From NCBI RefSeq assembly GCF_000169175.1, contig NZ_AAWS01000004.1, positions 62,001-126,000 of the forward strand: 64,000 bases of DNA. Direction: 5' to 3'. Positions 1 through 9,402 of this stretch are shown piece after piece. The notes beneath the pieces are model-generated. The model was not told where the DNA came from, searched no databases, and worked only from the letters and a program-made list of their open reading frames with translations. Source of the DNA: Microscilla marina ATCC 23134. GTDB lineage: Bacteria; Bacteroidota; Bacteroidia; Cytophagales; Microscillaceae. Made by a program: the position numbers and the translations under genes. Positions within the stretch are counted from its first letter, which is position 1. Each line of letters begins with the position of its first letter.

Positions 1-41
1 CCTTCTTATGACTGTAAGCCAATATCTTCAAAAATTTAAAT

Positions 42-1019
42 GTGAATCACGCAGAGAAAAACAAAAAAGGCAGCGTTGCACCGCATAAGCCTATTTTGTT
101 GTTGAGTATGATCAGGTTAATTGAAGATAGGGTCATTACATCTCAGCGAATATATCTCACGCCTGAGCTACTGTCAACTTTTAAAGAGTACTGGGAACTA
201 CTTGCCAACCCTAAATACCACCGGGAAATTTCTCTTCCTTTTTTTTACTTAAAAAGTGATGGGTTCTGGAAACTCATACCCAACCTGGGACATGAAGAAT
301 TCTTTGCATCTAAGAAAACAATCAAGACTTTTCATCAGCTTACTACTAAGGTAGCCTACGCCGAGTTGGATGAAGCATTGTTTCAGTTTTTACAAAACAA
401 GCAACATCGCCAGGATTTTTGCCAAATATTACTAGATACTTACCTTGCCTACAGTAAAAACAAATTTACTGAGCAACTCAACTATAAGCAATATATTCAA
501 GAAGTGGGTAAAAACATTGTAGAAGAAGATTTTGAGACATACTATACACGGTTGAACCAAGTAAAAACAAGGCTCAAAGCTGGAAGTAAAGCCAGGGAAC
601 AAGTAGATGAAGAAGAGTTTATACGAACGGCTAAGTTTTCAGAGTTTATTTTAGAAATATATAACTATTCGTGTTGTGTTTCACAGTTAAACATACAAGT
701 AAACCCCAAAGTCAAAAGAAAAATCAGCATGGTAGAAGGCTGCCACATAGAACCCTTTCATATCCATGGTAATAATAGCGTAAATAACGGCATTCCACTT
801 ACCTATACCATACATAAGGCTTTTGATAAGGGTTTGATTGCCATTGACGATCAATACCGGGTAATTGTTGGCAATAACTTTAAAGAAAATAAGACCTCAC
901 CCTATCATTTGCATCAGTTTCACAAACAAGAGATTCTATTGCCACAAAACCCCAAATATTACCCAAGCCTAAAAGCCCTTCATGCACACAGAGTAAAATT
1001 TGGATTTCCCAGGTCATAA
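42..1019 (+). CDS. HNH endonuclease, putative modified-DNA restriction enzyme
   Basis: Predicted DNA endonuclease of the putative-restriction-endonuclease/HNH type (phosphorothioate-sensing McrA-like enzymes share this layout). The N-terminal third has the family's HKPILLL helix (residues 16-22) and a region resembling a modified-DNA-binding domain. The C-terminal third (about 210-300) carries the HNH pattern: CHIEPFHIHG, then NGIPLTYTIHKAFDKG. A GTG at 42 is the first start in this frame. Family members normally begin some 15 residues earlier with an FxNLxV stretch. The frame upstream of 42 does encode FKNLNV but is closed by TAA at 15-17, while an ATG at 8 in another frame encodes a plausible family start (MTVSQYLQ). 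The A5 run at 30-34 lies between the two. The true 5' end may therefore be frameshifted or mis-sequenced. The gene is convergent with the LanB pseudogene. Substrate specificity is inferred from the family only. Confidence 0.75.
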   Translation: MNHAEKNKKGSVAPHKPILLLSMIRLIEDRVITSQRIYLTPELLSTFKEYWELLANPKYHREISLPFFYLKSDGFWKLIPNLGHEEFFASKKTIKTFHQLTTKVAYAELDEALFQFLQNKQHRQDFCQILLDTYLAYSKNKFTEQLNYKQYIQEVGKNIVEEDFETYYTRLNQVKTRLKAGSKAREQVDEEEFIRTAKFSEFILEIYNYSCCVSQLNIQVNPKVKRKISMVEGCHIEPFHIHGNNSVNNGIPLTYTIHKAFDKGLIAIDDQYRVIVGNNFKENKTSPYHLHQFHKQEILLPQNPKYYPSLKALHAHRVKFGFPRS

Positions 1020-1227
1020 ACCAAACCCCGCCCAACACCCTCAAAACCAATCCATTATAAACCCTTGCCCCACCCGTTTTTCTTTGGCGCGTGTTGCGCC
1101 TGTATGGGCGAAACAGGGGCAAATTCTGGGTTAGGAAGCTACCCTACTAATGAAAAAGAAAAATCCTCTATCTAAGCTACACTATAGATTCACATTAGTT
1201 GACTTATATAAGTGACTCATTATGATG

Positions 1228-1340
1228 CCAAATTGTCAAGGTAAGCTTGCTAATTTGGCAAGGTTCGAGGACAATCTGGCGAGGTAAGCTTGACAACCTG
1301 GCAAGGTTCAGGGACAATTTGGCAAGCTTGCAAGGTCGGT
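1228..1340. repeat. 43-bp imperfect tandem repeat
   Basis: About 2.5 imperfect copies of a 43-bp unit lie between the convergent ends of the HNH gene and the LanB pseudogene. GTAAGCTTG recurs at 1241 and 1284, and GGCAAGGTTC at 1257 and 1300. No open reading frame fits it. The rest of 1020-1227 shows nothing recognisable. Confidence 0.7.
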
Positions 1341-1351
1341 AATGCAAGGGC

Positions 1352-1394
1352 AGAAAAAAAGATAAGAAGCAAAGCATCAGCTGCTTATCTTATC
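1352..1394 (-). terminator. Rho-independent terminator of the LanB gene
   Basis: A stem of AAGATAAG-AAGC with GCT-GCTTATCTT overlaps the stop codon of the minus-strand dehydratase gene. It is followed on that strand by a run of seven T (A7 on the plus strand at 1354-1360). Confidence 0.65.
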
Positions 1395-4300
1395 CTTCCA
1401 ACCTCCAATACCCCCACATCTCCTCCAGCCTTTGCCCACTGGCAAAAAAACGATTATAAAACATGTGGATGTAGCTGCTGAGCAGCGAACGGAGTTGTGT
1501 TTCGCTTGCCCCATGCTGTTGCAGGTTGGCTTTTATTTGTTGGGCAAGGGGCGCTTCCTGTTCGGTAAGTTGATCAAACAGTAGGCGGTAAGCCGGAGGC
1601 AACCAGGGAGGCAGTGCTTGCTTTGCCAATGCTTTTTTGAGGCGTTGTGCCTGGGGGTGGACATCCAACCCAAATTCGCGGCTAAAGTTTGTTTTACCTT
1701 GGCTGGTGATTTGCTGCCTGGTTTCTTCGGGGAGGTCAAAAGCCTGCAACAGGGCTTTGATGCGTTGCAGGGCAAGTGCCGATTTGAGTGTGTCGTTAGT
1801 GGCTTCGTCTTTGGCAAGTAGAGCCAAGGCGTGGCATACAAAATCACTATCCAGAGCAAACCATTCTTCGCTTAGCGCCATATTATAAGGCAGATAACGG
1901 TTCAGTTCACGTTGGTAAGTATCGGGTACATAGTGGATAATTTTCCCCTGTTGCTTTAGCCCCAGCAACTTTTGCGAAAATGCTTGCACTATCTCGCCAA
2001 ATTCTTTGGGATAATGGTTGATGTGCAGTCGCCAGCGCAAGTGGGTGCCATAGGCCTCCGGATCGGTATAGCGAATAAAAAACCACTGGTCAATGTGCCC
2101 TGAATCTCTCAACTCTTTGCTCAAAGGGTGCAGGTCTTCCGCAATAAGCCGATCGCTACCCAGGGTACCCAGGTAAATTTTAAAGTACACCCATTCGCTG
2201 CCAAAGCTAAAGTTTTTTTGTACATCTGGTACCCAGGTTTGGGCATCAAAAGCAGGCGATTGCTTGCTGCTTGGTGCAGCAGTATTAATGATAGGAAAAA
2301 TCATTTCATTGCTATAGGGCTGGCTGGGCAAGTGTTGTTCTATTACTTCTTCTAATACCAGTTCTTTACGGTCAAACACCTTTTGCAAAAATACTCCTAT
2401 GCTCAAAGGGTGGGCAAAATCAATGTAGAGCTTATTGTCTGCTTCTACCAAAAGCACCGCTTGAGGCAAACGCAATTGTTGTCTGAGCCTTTCTATTTTG
2501 TGAGTCCAGGTACTGACGGCATGCATATCTTCTTTTTTCTGCAACTGTACTGCTTCCAATGCCTTGTAGTTCACCCGCCATTGCCTGGGTGATAGAATCA
2601 GGGTACCATCATAGACCAGGCGGGGCAAATAACTCCTTTGCTGCCAGCGCTGCGCCCTAAAAAACGGGGGCAACTGGCGGTACTCTTGTTGGTATTGCAA
2701 ATCGCACAAAAACTTATAGAGCGGGTGGGCATTGTGGGCGTAGTTATGGGCATTGCTCATCCGGGGTACTACTTGTTTGTTTAGCTTACGCGAGTGCAAT
2801 ACCAAACGTTTGCCTCCATCCTGGGCACTCAACCACAAGTCAGTCACGGGTATTTGGTGAACGTCGTTGGTATTGGCACCTCCCAAGGCAATGCTATAGT
2901 CACGCAACCGGGGGCGGATGATCACATTGCCCACTCTTTGCCCTGGCAAATGGTCTATCTCGGCGTATACTACACTGTTATCATCAGGTTCTACCTGAGC
3001 AATGGTAGCACTGAGTTGCTGCTGGAGCAAGGGGCTACCGTAGCAAAACCGCCCCAACAAATTGCCCACCACGGGACCCGTGGCGTGGTACAACTGAAAA
3101 CGAAAATTACGCGGGTTATCCTGTTTGGGGTTGTGTTCCAGGTCATCGGGTGCCTGGTAAAGCAGCTTACCCATCGCCACCATTGCCGGAGGCAAAGACC
3201 TTGGTTTTTCTTTGGTTGGTAACTGGCTTGCCTTCAGACTTTGTACTTCGCCTTTGCTCAAATGTATTGCAGGTGCCCCGGTTTGTAAAGCCTCTACATA
3301 TTTTTGTTCCAGCAAGGCATCCAGCGCTGAGGTCTGTCCTGCCTTTGGGTCAGCAACTTGGGGCATTGCTCCACCTTCGCCAACCACTACACCCAACTCC
3401 TGCAAATAGGTAGGTAGCGTTGCTACCCGTTTGCCATAAGGATAACCCACCCCTGTTACCTCGTCCATTGCCAACAGCAAGGGCACGGCTTCGTTTTCGT
3501 AACGCTTAAAAAAAGCCTGGGCAAAGGTACTTAAGTCTGCTTTTGTTGTGGGCACCTCACCTACAGTGTCTATCAAAGTGGCTATTTGACGTACTAGGTG
3601 GCGGGGAACGGTTTTGCTTAGTGCTTGCCCATTTTCATCCCTAAAAGCATCTACCTGAATAAGTTCTTTTTTAGACGCAGTTTTTTCGTTGGGGTGGGCA
3701 GTGATAGCTGTCTCTTGTGCCTGATAAAAAGGCTGTTCACTCAGATAGCCTGCCAATTGTTGATAAAGCCCCAGGCTTTGAGCAGGGTCAGGCGTGGCAT
3801 CAATCAGCGCCAGCTGCCTACGAATATGATTGATGATGGCGAGGTAGCCTTGGGCAGCAGGCATTTGAGCTATGCTGGCGTGCAATTGTTCCAGGTACTC
3901 TTCACCATTCAGACTGGGATACAGTTCAGAAATAAGCAAATGATGGTTAATCAAATACTCCACAAACTCACGGCAATCTGCCTCGGTGAGTTCGGGGCCT
4001 GTCATCAGGTGGGCAATCATTTCGCCTATACGCATACCACCCGCTTGCCCGCAGGCAATAAACAACTCCCAGGCTACCTCATGGTATTCCTTCGATGAGG
4101 CAACGTGTTGCAAGGTTTGCTCATCGAAAAACGAACACAGCATATCGTCGCCATTGCGGTACAGCGTATTGTTAGGAAAGTAACGCAACTGCTCCCTTAT
4201 TTTTGGTTCGGCTTCCAGGGAGGCTCTGAGCCTCAGCAAATATACCATATCCAACCGCGACGAGGTACGCATGTTGCCAAGCTTATCCAGCGCCAGGCTG

Positions 4301-4569
4301 CTGTGTCTTTGCAAACGAAACTCGCCCACGGTAACCGCAGCAAATGTACCAAAGGGGGTACAACGATAAGCCGCCCTTGCCAAAAACATCCACAGCTTTT
4401 GCTCCAGGTTTTGCAAATCTTTGCGCTGCTTTTTATTGGGTGCAGGCAACGCTGCCAAAGCGTGCCAACGGTCGAGCTGAGCAAACAAATCGGGGGAGGC
4501 AATGTACAAGGCTTGTTGCAAGGCTGGCAGCCTATAAGCCGCTTGTAGGTGTTGGCGTACCGTATCCAC
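1390..4569 (-). pseudogene. lanB: Lantibiotic dehydratase (LanB), body, severed from its 5' end by IS66
   Basis: Class I lanthipeptide dehydratase. The family glutamylates Ser/Thr of a precursor peptide using Glu-tRNA and eliminates glutamate to give dehydroamino acids. This fragment holds almost the whole protein: the N-terminal domain motif RCTPFGTFAAVTVGEF near residues 68-83, and the C-terminal SpaB_C/thiopeptide-type domain (WVYFKIYLG, WFFIRYTDPEAYGTHLRWRLHIN, last ~270 residues). The open frame begins at a GTG directly after a TGA, and the family's RTPLLP start is missing. That start lies on the far side of the IS66 element at 6873-6981. Joining the two at the 8-bp duplication gives one uninterrupted frame of about 1,090 residues, normal for LanB. 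Only the last codons before 4561 belong to the gene; 4562-4569 is already IS sequence. It is probably inactive, although a truncated product cannot be excluded. Confidence 0.9.
4554..4561. repeat. Target site duplication, left copy
   Basis: GGCGTACC directly precedes the left end of the IS66 element and recurs immediately after its right end at 6873-6880. Eight bp is the usual duplication length for IS66-family insertions. Confidence 0.9.
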
Positions 4570-4644
4570 TCATCGGCTGGGGTATATGAAAAACGACTTG
4601 CTTGTATTTGCTTTGCATCATCAAATCACTAAACACCCAATACG

Positions 4645-4974
4645 ATGAGCAAACAATATGATCGTGCGAAGATATTTAAGATGGTGTCGGAAAGCTATGA
4701 GCTAGGACTAACTGCTGCCGAGTATTGCCGCAAGAAAAATTTTTCTTCCAAGATATTCTATCGTTACCGTCAGCAATATATAGAGGTTTATGGGGCAAAG
4801 CCAATGCCTACTACACCCATGGCTGATTTTGTGGAGTTAGCGGTAGCTCCTCCTGAAACTACTGGTTTGAGTTTGGAGGTAGGCACCCATATTCGTTTAC
4901 GTTTTGAGTCTTTGCCTGACCCTGTATATTTATCCCAACTTTTGAGTCAGCTCTCCAATGTTACACTTAAGTAG
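4645..4974 (+). CDS. tnpA: IS66 accessory protein TnpA (HTH)
   Basis: A 109-residue protein with the N-terminal helix-turn-helix typical of IS66 Orf1 (FKMVSESYELGLTAAEYCRKKNFSSKIFYRYRQQY, split here by positions 11-45). It is required with TnpB for transposition in the family, probably by binding DNA or the transposase. The start ATG is preceded by no Shine-Dalgarno. Its 3' end overlaps the tnpB start by 17 bp, which suggests coupled translation. It is complete and not visibly damaged. Confidence 0.88.
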   Translation: MSKQYDRAKIFKMVSESYELGLTAAEYCRKKNFSSKIFYRYRQQYIEVYGAKPMPTTPMADFVELAVAPPETTGLSLEVGTHIRLRFESLPDPVYLSQLLSQLSNVTLK

Positions 4975-5305
4975 CGTTCGTCATTATTATTTATATACCG
5001 AGGTATGCGATTTTCGCAAAGGCTTCGAGGGCTTGTGTAACTTGGTGATGGAGCGCTTTGGTGAATTGCTCACCAGTGGCTCAGTGTTTATATTTTTCAA
5101 TCGTCGTCGTGATCGGGTAAAGTTACTATGTTGGGAAGGAGATGGTTTTGCGATTTACTACAAGCGTTTAGAAACAGGTACTTATGAACGCCCTCAGATG
5201 AGTTGGGGTACCCGCCCACTGACTGCTTCCGAAGCTCATTTACTTTTATCAGGTATTTCTTTGAGTTCGGTGACTTATCGCAAACGTTATTTGGCAAAAG
5301 CGTAG
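4958..5305 (+). CDS. tnpB: IS66 accessory protein TnpB
   Basis: A 115-residue IS66 Orf2 protein. It has the family signature VCDFRKGFEGLCNLV near the N-terminus, followed by VFIFFNRRRDRVKLLCWEGDG and a YKRLETGTYERP stretch. The length is typical for the family. It overlaps tnpA at its 5' end and is followed by tnpC after 31 bp. The molecular role in IS66 transposition is poorly defined but the gene is conserved in the family. Confidence 0.92.
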   Translation: MLHLSSVRHYYLYTEVCDFRKGFEGLCNLVMERFGELLTSGSVFIFFNRRRDRVKLLCWEGDGFAIYYKRLETGTYERPQMSWGTRPLTASEAHLLLSGISLSSVTYRKRYLAKA

Positions 5306-5336
5306 ATATTTCGGTTAGATTTAATAGTTTTGCCCT

Positions 5337-6844
5337 ATGCAGGAACAAAAACCTACATATGAGGCACTTGCCAAAGAAAATGCTGATTTGAAGGCGCTTA
5401 TCTCAAACCAAAATCTAGAGATGACTGAACTCAAAGCCCAGCTTGATGAACTACTTCGTTTGACCTATGACACCAAGTCAGAGTCTCGTGGTAGCAACTA
5501 CACCCCTGCAAAAAAAAAGCGCAAGTTGAAAATCCCGAACTTGCATTCGGGGAAGAAGTAGTAGATACGGTTAAGTCCGCTTCACCTCCCAAAAAAACAT
5601 CTAATAAACTTTTAAATGCTGAGGGCAAGTTCCCTGAGCACTTACCACGCAAAGAAGTGGTGATCACTCCTGATGAACCCATCACCGAAGATATGCGTCG
5701 TTTGCCTGACCGAATCACCGAGGTACTCGATTATGTACCTGGTCATTTGGTGGTGATTCGCTACATTCGTCATTGTTACATCAAAGATGTAGCAGACGGT
5801 TTACATTCTAAAAAAATAATGGCTGCTAAACCTGAACGACCCATCAATAGGTGTTTGGCAGATGCAGCACTACTTGCGCAAATTATTTGTGACAAATACT
5901 GTGACCACTTGCCTTTATATCGCCAACTTCAACGCTTTGAGCGGTCAGGAGTTCAGATAGGCTCGTCTACGTTCAATTCTTGGGTTGAAAAAATCGCCCA
6001 ATTACTCACTCCATTGTACGATTTACTACAAGAAGAGGTGCTTTCAAGCAATTATGTCAGAATAGACGAGACCCCCATCAAAGTACTTGACCGAGCAAAG
6101 GAAAAAAACATCCACCAAGGCTATTTATGGTACTATCAATCCTCTAAGGCCTGTTTTATCCAATATCACCGCTCGCGAGGCAGTGAACCTCCTGATGAAA
6201 TGCTTCAAAATTTCCAAGGAAAAATCCAGACTGATGGTTATGGAGTCTATGATCATTTTGAAGAAAATGAACATATCAAGTTATTCGGATGCTGGGCACA
6301 CGCGAGGCGCAAAATATTCGAAGTCAGCAAGGCACATCCTTCCCTGACCGAAGCTCCTCTGGAGTTCATCGGAGAACTATATCTTATCGAAAAGCAGATT
6401 AAAAAACAAGGATTGGATGTAGCAGAAGCAAGCTTGCTACGCCAACAAAAAGCAGGCACTCCCTTGATGAAGCTCAAGCACTGGATGTATAAAACCAAGC
6501 CCAAGCTCAAACCCAAGATGAAGCTTTATAAAGCGATTGAATACATCCAAAAACGTTGGAAAAAATTGATTCGCTACCTCTGGCATGGAGAGGTGCAGAT
6601 TGATAACAACCTGATAGAAAACGCCATTCGTCCTGCTGCACTGGGGCGCAAAAACTACCTTTTTGCTGGCTCACAAGATGCCGCAGAACGCACCGCACTC
6701 TTCTACTCTTTGATTGGTTCTTGCAAAATGGCAGGGGTAAATCCACTAGAGTGGCTTACGGATGTGATCAAAAACATCAATAACCAACCCATCCAAAAAC
6801 TACATCTTTTGTTGCCTAGTAACTGGAAATCGCAACAAGGTTAG
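5337..6844 (+). CDS. tnpC: IS66 transposase TnpC, in two frames across an A9 tract
   Basis: DDE transposase of IS66. The first frame starts at ATG 5337 and encodes the N-terminal coiled coil (EALAKENADLKALIS and following), closing at 5561. The second frame runs on to 6844 and contains the zinc-binding region, the catalytic YVRIDETP and KIQTDGYGVYD aspartates, and the glutamate motif NNLIENAIRPAALGRKNYLF. The sequence in the second frame upstream of 5657 (AQVENPELAFGEEVV, SPPKKTSNKLL, PEHLPRKE) is clearly family-like. The frames therefore join at A9 (5510-5518) followed by GCG. A -1 slip on A-AAA-AAG gives exactly the needed frame; otherwise one A was lost. The joined protein would have about 502 residues, normal for TnpC. 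Confidence 0.85.
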
Positions 6845-6872
6845 GGTAGCACCCCTTTGAATGAGGGGATAC

Positions 6873-6981
6873 GGCGTACCTGCTCGATGTCTTGGGCAAC
6901 TCCCACCGGAGGCTCCAGGTAGCTGCGCTCCAGCAATGGAGTACGCAGTACATAAAAATTACCTGGTTCGAATGTATTCAT
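6873..6981 (-). pseudogene. lanB: Lantibiotic dehydratase, detached 5' end
   Basis: From ATG at 6981 the minus strand encodes MNTFEPGNFYVLRTPLLERS, ending with DIEQVRR near the target duplication. YVLRTPLLE is the hallmark N-terminal motif of LanB dehydratases. After Q34-V35-R36 the reading enters the IS66 end and stops a few codons later (near 6843). The first copy of GGTACGCC on the minus strand joins this fragment to the body at 4561 without a frame change. The promoter of the gene therefore lies above 6981 and is now separated from the main coding body. Confidence 0.9.
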
Positions 6982-7029
6982 TGGTTAGTTTTTTAGTCAG
7001 TAGTCCAGAGTTTGAACCCTCTCTTTGCG

Positions 7030-7345
7030 CTCATTCGTAATTTCTAAAGCTACGTTTTCTTATTGTCCCCAATAAAGCGAGCCTGACCAGCATGTACAAA
7101 ACATAAGTCCAAGTGGTGTGGTGCCAAGGTGGGAGCATGGTAATACTGAGCTAATAATGCCATCGGTGTTTTTACAATGCACCTTAAAAGTGTAAGTACT
7201 CTCACGCAGGTGAATATATTCTTTCTTTTACTTAATACTCCATTTCAACCAATCCTCATCGAGCCTCATCAGTTGGTGACTATACAAATTTCGCTCATAC
7301 ACCGTCCAACTGTTGTTGGTATAAAGATATCACGATGGCAGGGTA
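7030..7345 (-). pseudogene. Relic of a Y_Y_Y-domain sensor protein
   Basis: The minus strand encodes a decayed copy of the membrane-proximal part of the sensor at 9403-12402. LYSHQLMRLDEDWLKWS, then a TAA stop, then KKEYIHLRESTYTFKVHCKN and, in another frame, PPWHHTTWTYVLYMLV match the intact gene's RYSYKLEGLEKSW, KKEYTNLREGTYTFQVRCKN and PPWYRTWWAYTLYLLI. At least one stop and one frameshift are present. It indicates that a second regulator of this type once lay just upstream of lanB. Confidence 0.75.
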
Positions 7346-7458
7346 AATACGAAATAAAAAGCTGCTTTTTCTTGTTTGACCATAGGTTTTATTTAGAAAC
7401 AAACGTCTGAGGGATGCTTTATAAATCTATTTACAGGAGCTTTGATTATTTGTTAGCA

Positions 7459-8739
7459 TTATTTCAATTTATTGAATGCTTTCTCCCAATCAAAGAACTT
7501 CAAATTGATCTGATTTCTGGAAACGAAACGTCCTATAGTCTTATATAAATTATTGGCAATAATATACTCTTTGGTGTTTAGCTGACCATTGGTATTCATC
7601 ATCAAAATGATACCCATTGGGATGTCAGTCCTCATGATAAGTGCAGACTGATACTCTCCAATATGCCCAGTGTGCCCAAAAAACTGTACCCCATTAGTGA
7701 AAAATTGGGAATGTAAAAAACCAAAAGCCCGGCTAGAAGCGGCTTCTTCTTTTTTGAACATGATGGTGTACTTATTAGCTGGTTTTTGCACATCTACTTG
7801 GTGATAGTATTTTTTGATAATCTTCCAAGGTAGTACCTTATTATAATTGGTAAGGCAATTTTTGCGTTTTCTGAAACTTAAAAAGTCCATAAATTTTAAC
7901 ATATCCATTACAGACGCCCTTATTCCTCCGTGAGCCTCGTGGATGCCATGATTTCGGTCAATTCTTATCTCTTTGATGGAATCATTCCCTGTTTTACGAT
8001 AACTGCTTGCCAATAAGTTCTGGAATCTCTGAGGGGTTTTGCCATAATGAGTAGTAGTTTCCATTCCTAGTGGTTTAAAAATACGTTTTTGGATGTATTC
8101 GGTGAACTTCATACGGGTGACATGTTCTACTACTAACCCTAATATTGAATAACTACCATTGCTGTATTCGTACTTTTGGCCAGGCTTTCTGGATAAGCTC
8201 AAATACTTTAAATAAGGCTTGATCATTTTCCAGGTATTAACATACCTGATTTTAGGATACTTGGCTTTCAATGTATCTCTCAAGCTTTGCCATAACAGAC
8301 CACTGTTGTGGTTGATCAAATGATGTATTTTTACTTGTTCATAGTCGCCGTATGGGGTATTAATAACTTTGAGTTCTGGCACATATTTAGTTACGGGGTC
8401 ATCTATCTTTAACTTACCCTCTTCTATGAGTTGTAAAACAGCAATGGAGGTAAACATTTTGGAAATAGAGGCCCAGGGGTATATCGTTTGATTGTCTAAT
8501 TTTAATTGCTGTTTTCTATTGGCGTACCCCATACGTTTGGTAGAGATAATTTTACCCTCCCATACCAAGACTGCATTAAAGGCAAAATCGGGGGCTACCT
8601 CCTTTACCCTATGAATAAAAGTATCCAGCTTATTCCACTCTTTGAGCAATGTTGCTTTGATGATTGACTTCTTATTCTGAGCCTGGGTTTTTAGTATAAA
8701 TAGGCTTAGAATAAGGAGTAATGTGGCTAGTTTCTTCAT
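7459..8739 (-). CDS. Secreted beta-lactamase-fold serine hydrolase (paralogue 1)
   Basis: A 426-residue exported protein of the serine beta-lactamase/penicillin-binding-protein class C-like family. A signal peptide covers about residues 1-20 (KKLATLLLILSLFILKTQAQ). The SxxK nucleophile motif is in WASISKMFTSIAVLQL, the YxN motif in YEYSNGSYSILG, and the HTG-type third motif in GHTGHIGEYQ. All catalytic motifs are intact. Family members are D,D-peptidases, esterases or D-aminopeptidases; the sequence does not say which. It is closely related to 12386-13666 and lies in the RiPP region, so a role in self-protection or peptide processing is possible but is inference only. Confidence 0.85.
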   Translation of the reverse strand: MKKLATLLLILSLFILKTQAQNKKSIIKATLLKEWNKLDTFIHRVKEVAPDFAFNAVLVWEGKIISTKRMGYANRKQQLKLDNQTIYPWASISKMFTSIAVLQLIEEGKLKIDDPVTKYVPELKVINTPYGDYEQVKIHHLINHNSGLLWQSLRDTLKAKYPKIRYVNTWKMIKPYLKYLSLSRKPGQKYEYSNGSYSILGLVVEHVTRMKFTEYIQKRIFKPLGMETTTHYGKTPQRFQNLLASSYRKTGNDSIKEIRIDRNHGIHEAHGGIRASVMDMLKFMDFLSFRKRKNCLTNYNKVLPWKIIKKYYHQVDVQKPANKYTIMFKKEEAASSRAFGFLHSQFFTNGVQFFGHTGHIGEYQSALIMRTDIPMGIILMMNTNGQLNTKEYIIANNLYKTIGRFVSRNQINLKFFDWEKAFNKLK

Positions 8740-8800
8740 AAGACACTTATTGATTTTTTTAGTTCATTTTCTTATTTTAGTCTAATGTATCAGTAATTTC

Positions 8801-9145
8801 TTATTCTTTCTTTACTTCTGCTTCCAGCACCTTCAACTCCCTTAATTTGGCTGCATGCAATCCTATCATTGTATGACTTTTACTAAGTAAACGAGCGGTT
8901 TCCTTGGTACTTTTGCCTCCTTTGAAACAGTGAGCTGCTCGCCACTCGTTGGGAGTAATAATTTCGTCGAGCAAAATCGAGTCTAAGTGTAATACAAAAT
9001 CTGGATGATGCTTCCGAACATGTGTCTGGATAGTAATGTAAGTATTAAGCGTTTCAATTTCACTCCTTAACAGACTCAGACCTGCTTCCAACCCTTCTTT
9101 TTGGTATACTTCTTTTATTTTGAGTAATTTAAATGATACGTGCAT
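8801..9145 (-). CDS. Stand-alone HTH output-domain protein
   Basis: A 114-residue protein homologous to the last ~100 residues of the sensor encoded by 9403-12402. EAGLSLLRSEIETLN aligns with EVGLHFLENELNTAG, and the VLHLDSILLDEIITPNEWRAAHCFKGGKSTKETARLL region aligns with the sensor's C-terminal DNA-binding segment. The C-terminal part is a predicted helix-turn-helix of the LuxR-like type. It has no membrane segment and no receiver domain. It may act as a free competitor or partner of the sensor. Located 61 bp from the downstream serine hydrolase on the same strand. Confidence 0.6.
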   Translation of the reverse strand: MHVSFKLLKIKEVYQKEGLEAGLSLLRSEIETLNTYITIQTHVRKHHPDFVLHLDSILLDEIITPNEWRAAHCFKGGKSTKETARLLSKSHTMIGLHAAKLRELKVLEAEVKKE

Positions 9146-9249
9146 GATTCCTTCAATATTTATATTTAGTCAATAGCTTCTACAGCCTTAATTCCTTAGA
9201 TACCGATGTATATCGGTGCTTCAAGTTTGACACTGCTCTACAAGCAACT

Positions 9250-9310
9250 TACCGATTTTATAGGACGTTCGTTAACTTTTAGCGATTTATAAAATCGGTA
9301 GATGGAAGTC
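9250..9310. repeat. Dispersed palindromic repeat, copy 1
   Basis: TACCGATTTTATA at 9250-9262 and its inverted partner TATAAAATCGGTA at 9288-9300 form a hairpin. The minus-strand reading CTTCCATCTACCGATTTTAT recurs at 54991 and, with one change, near 57893. A separate palindrome ACCGAT-N4-ATCGGT just upstream (9201-9216) recurs at 59281. Lies in the 257-bp gap between two regulator genes. Confidence 0.65.
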
Positions 9311-9402
9311 CATAGCTTTTAGCCAACCGCTTATACTACAAATGGGACAAAAAACGAAAATATGGATGGCTACACTGATACATTGCGCAACCATCAACAC
9401 TT

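Larger units (their letters stand above)
4562..6872 (+). mobile_element. IS66-family insertion sequence, complete (2,311 bp)
   Basis: The element is bounded by 8-bp direct repeats (4554-4561 and 6873-6880) and imperfect terminal inverted repeats. The left end reads GTATCCACTCAT followed by GGGGTAT. The right end, read inward, is GTATCCCCTCATT followed by GGGGTGC. It carries the IS66 gene set in order: a TnpA-like HTH protein, TnpB, and the DDE transposase TnpC. All are on the plus strand, opposite to the lanB gene it interrupts. TnpC is split by a -1 frame change at an A9 tract. The insertion is probably recent, since both flanks still join in frame. Confidence 0.93.

Noticed and set aside
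3625-4548. Several plus-strand open frames within lanB
   Set aside because: Antisense shadows; the minus strand has the uninterrupted dehydratase.
7177-7410. Plus-strand open frame
   Set aside because: Antisense to the decayed sensor relic, whose minus-strand reading matches the intact sensor.
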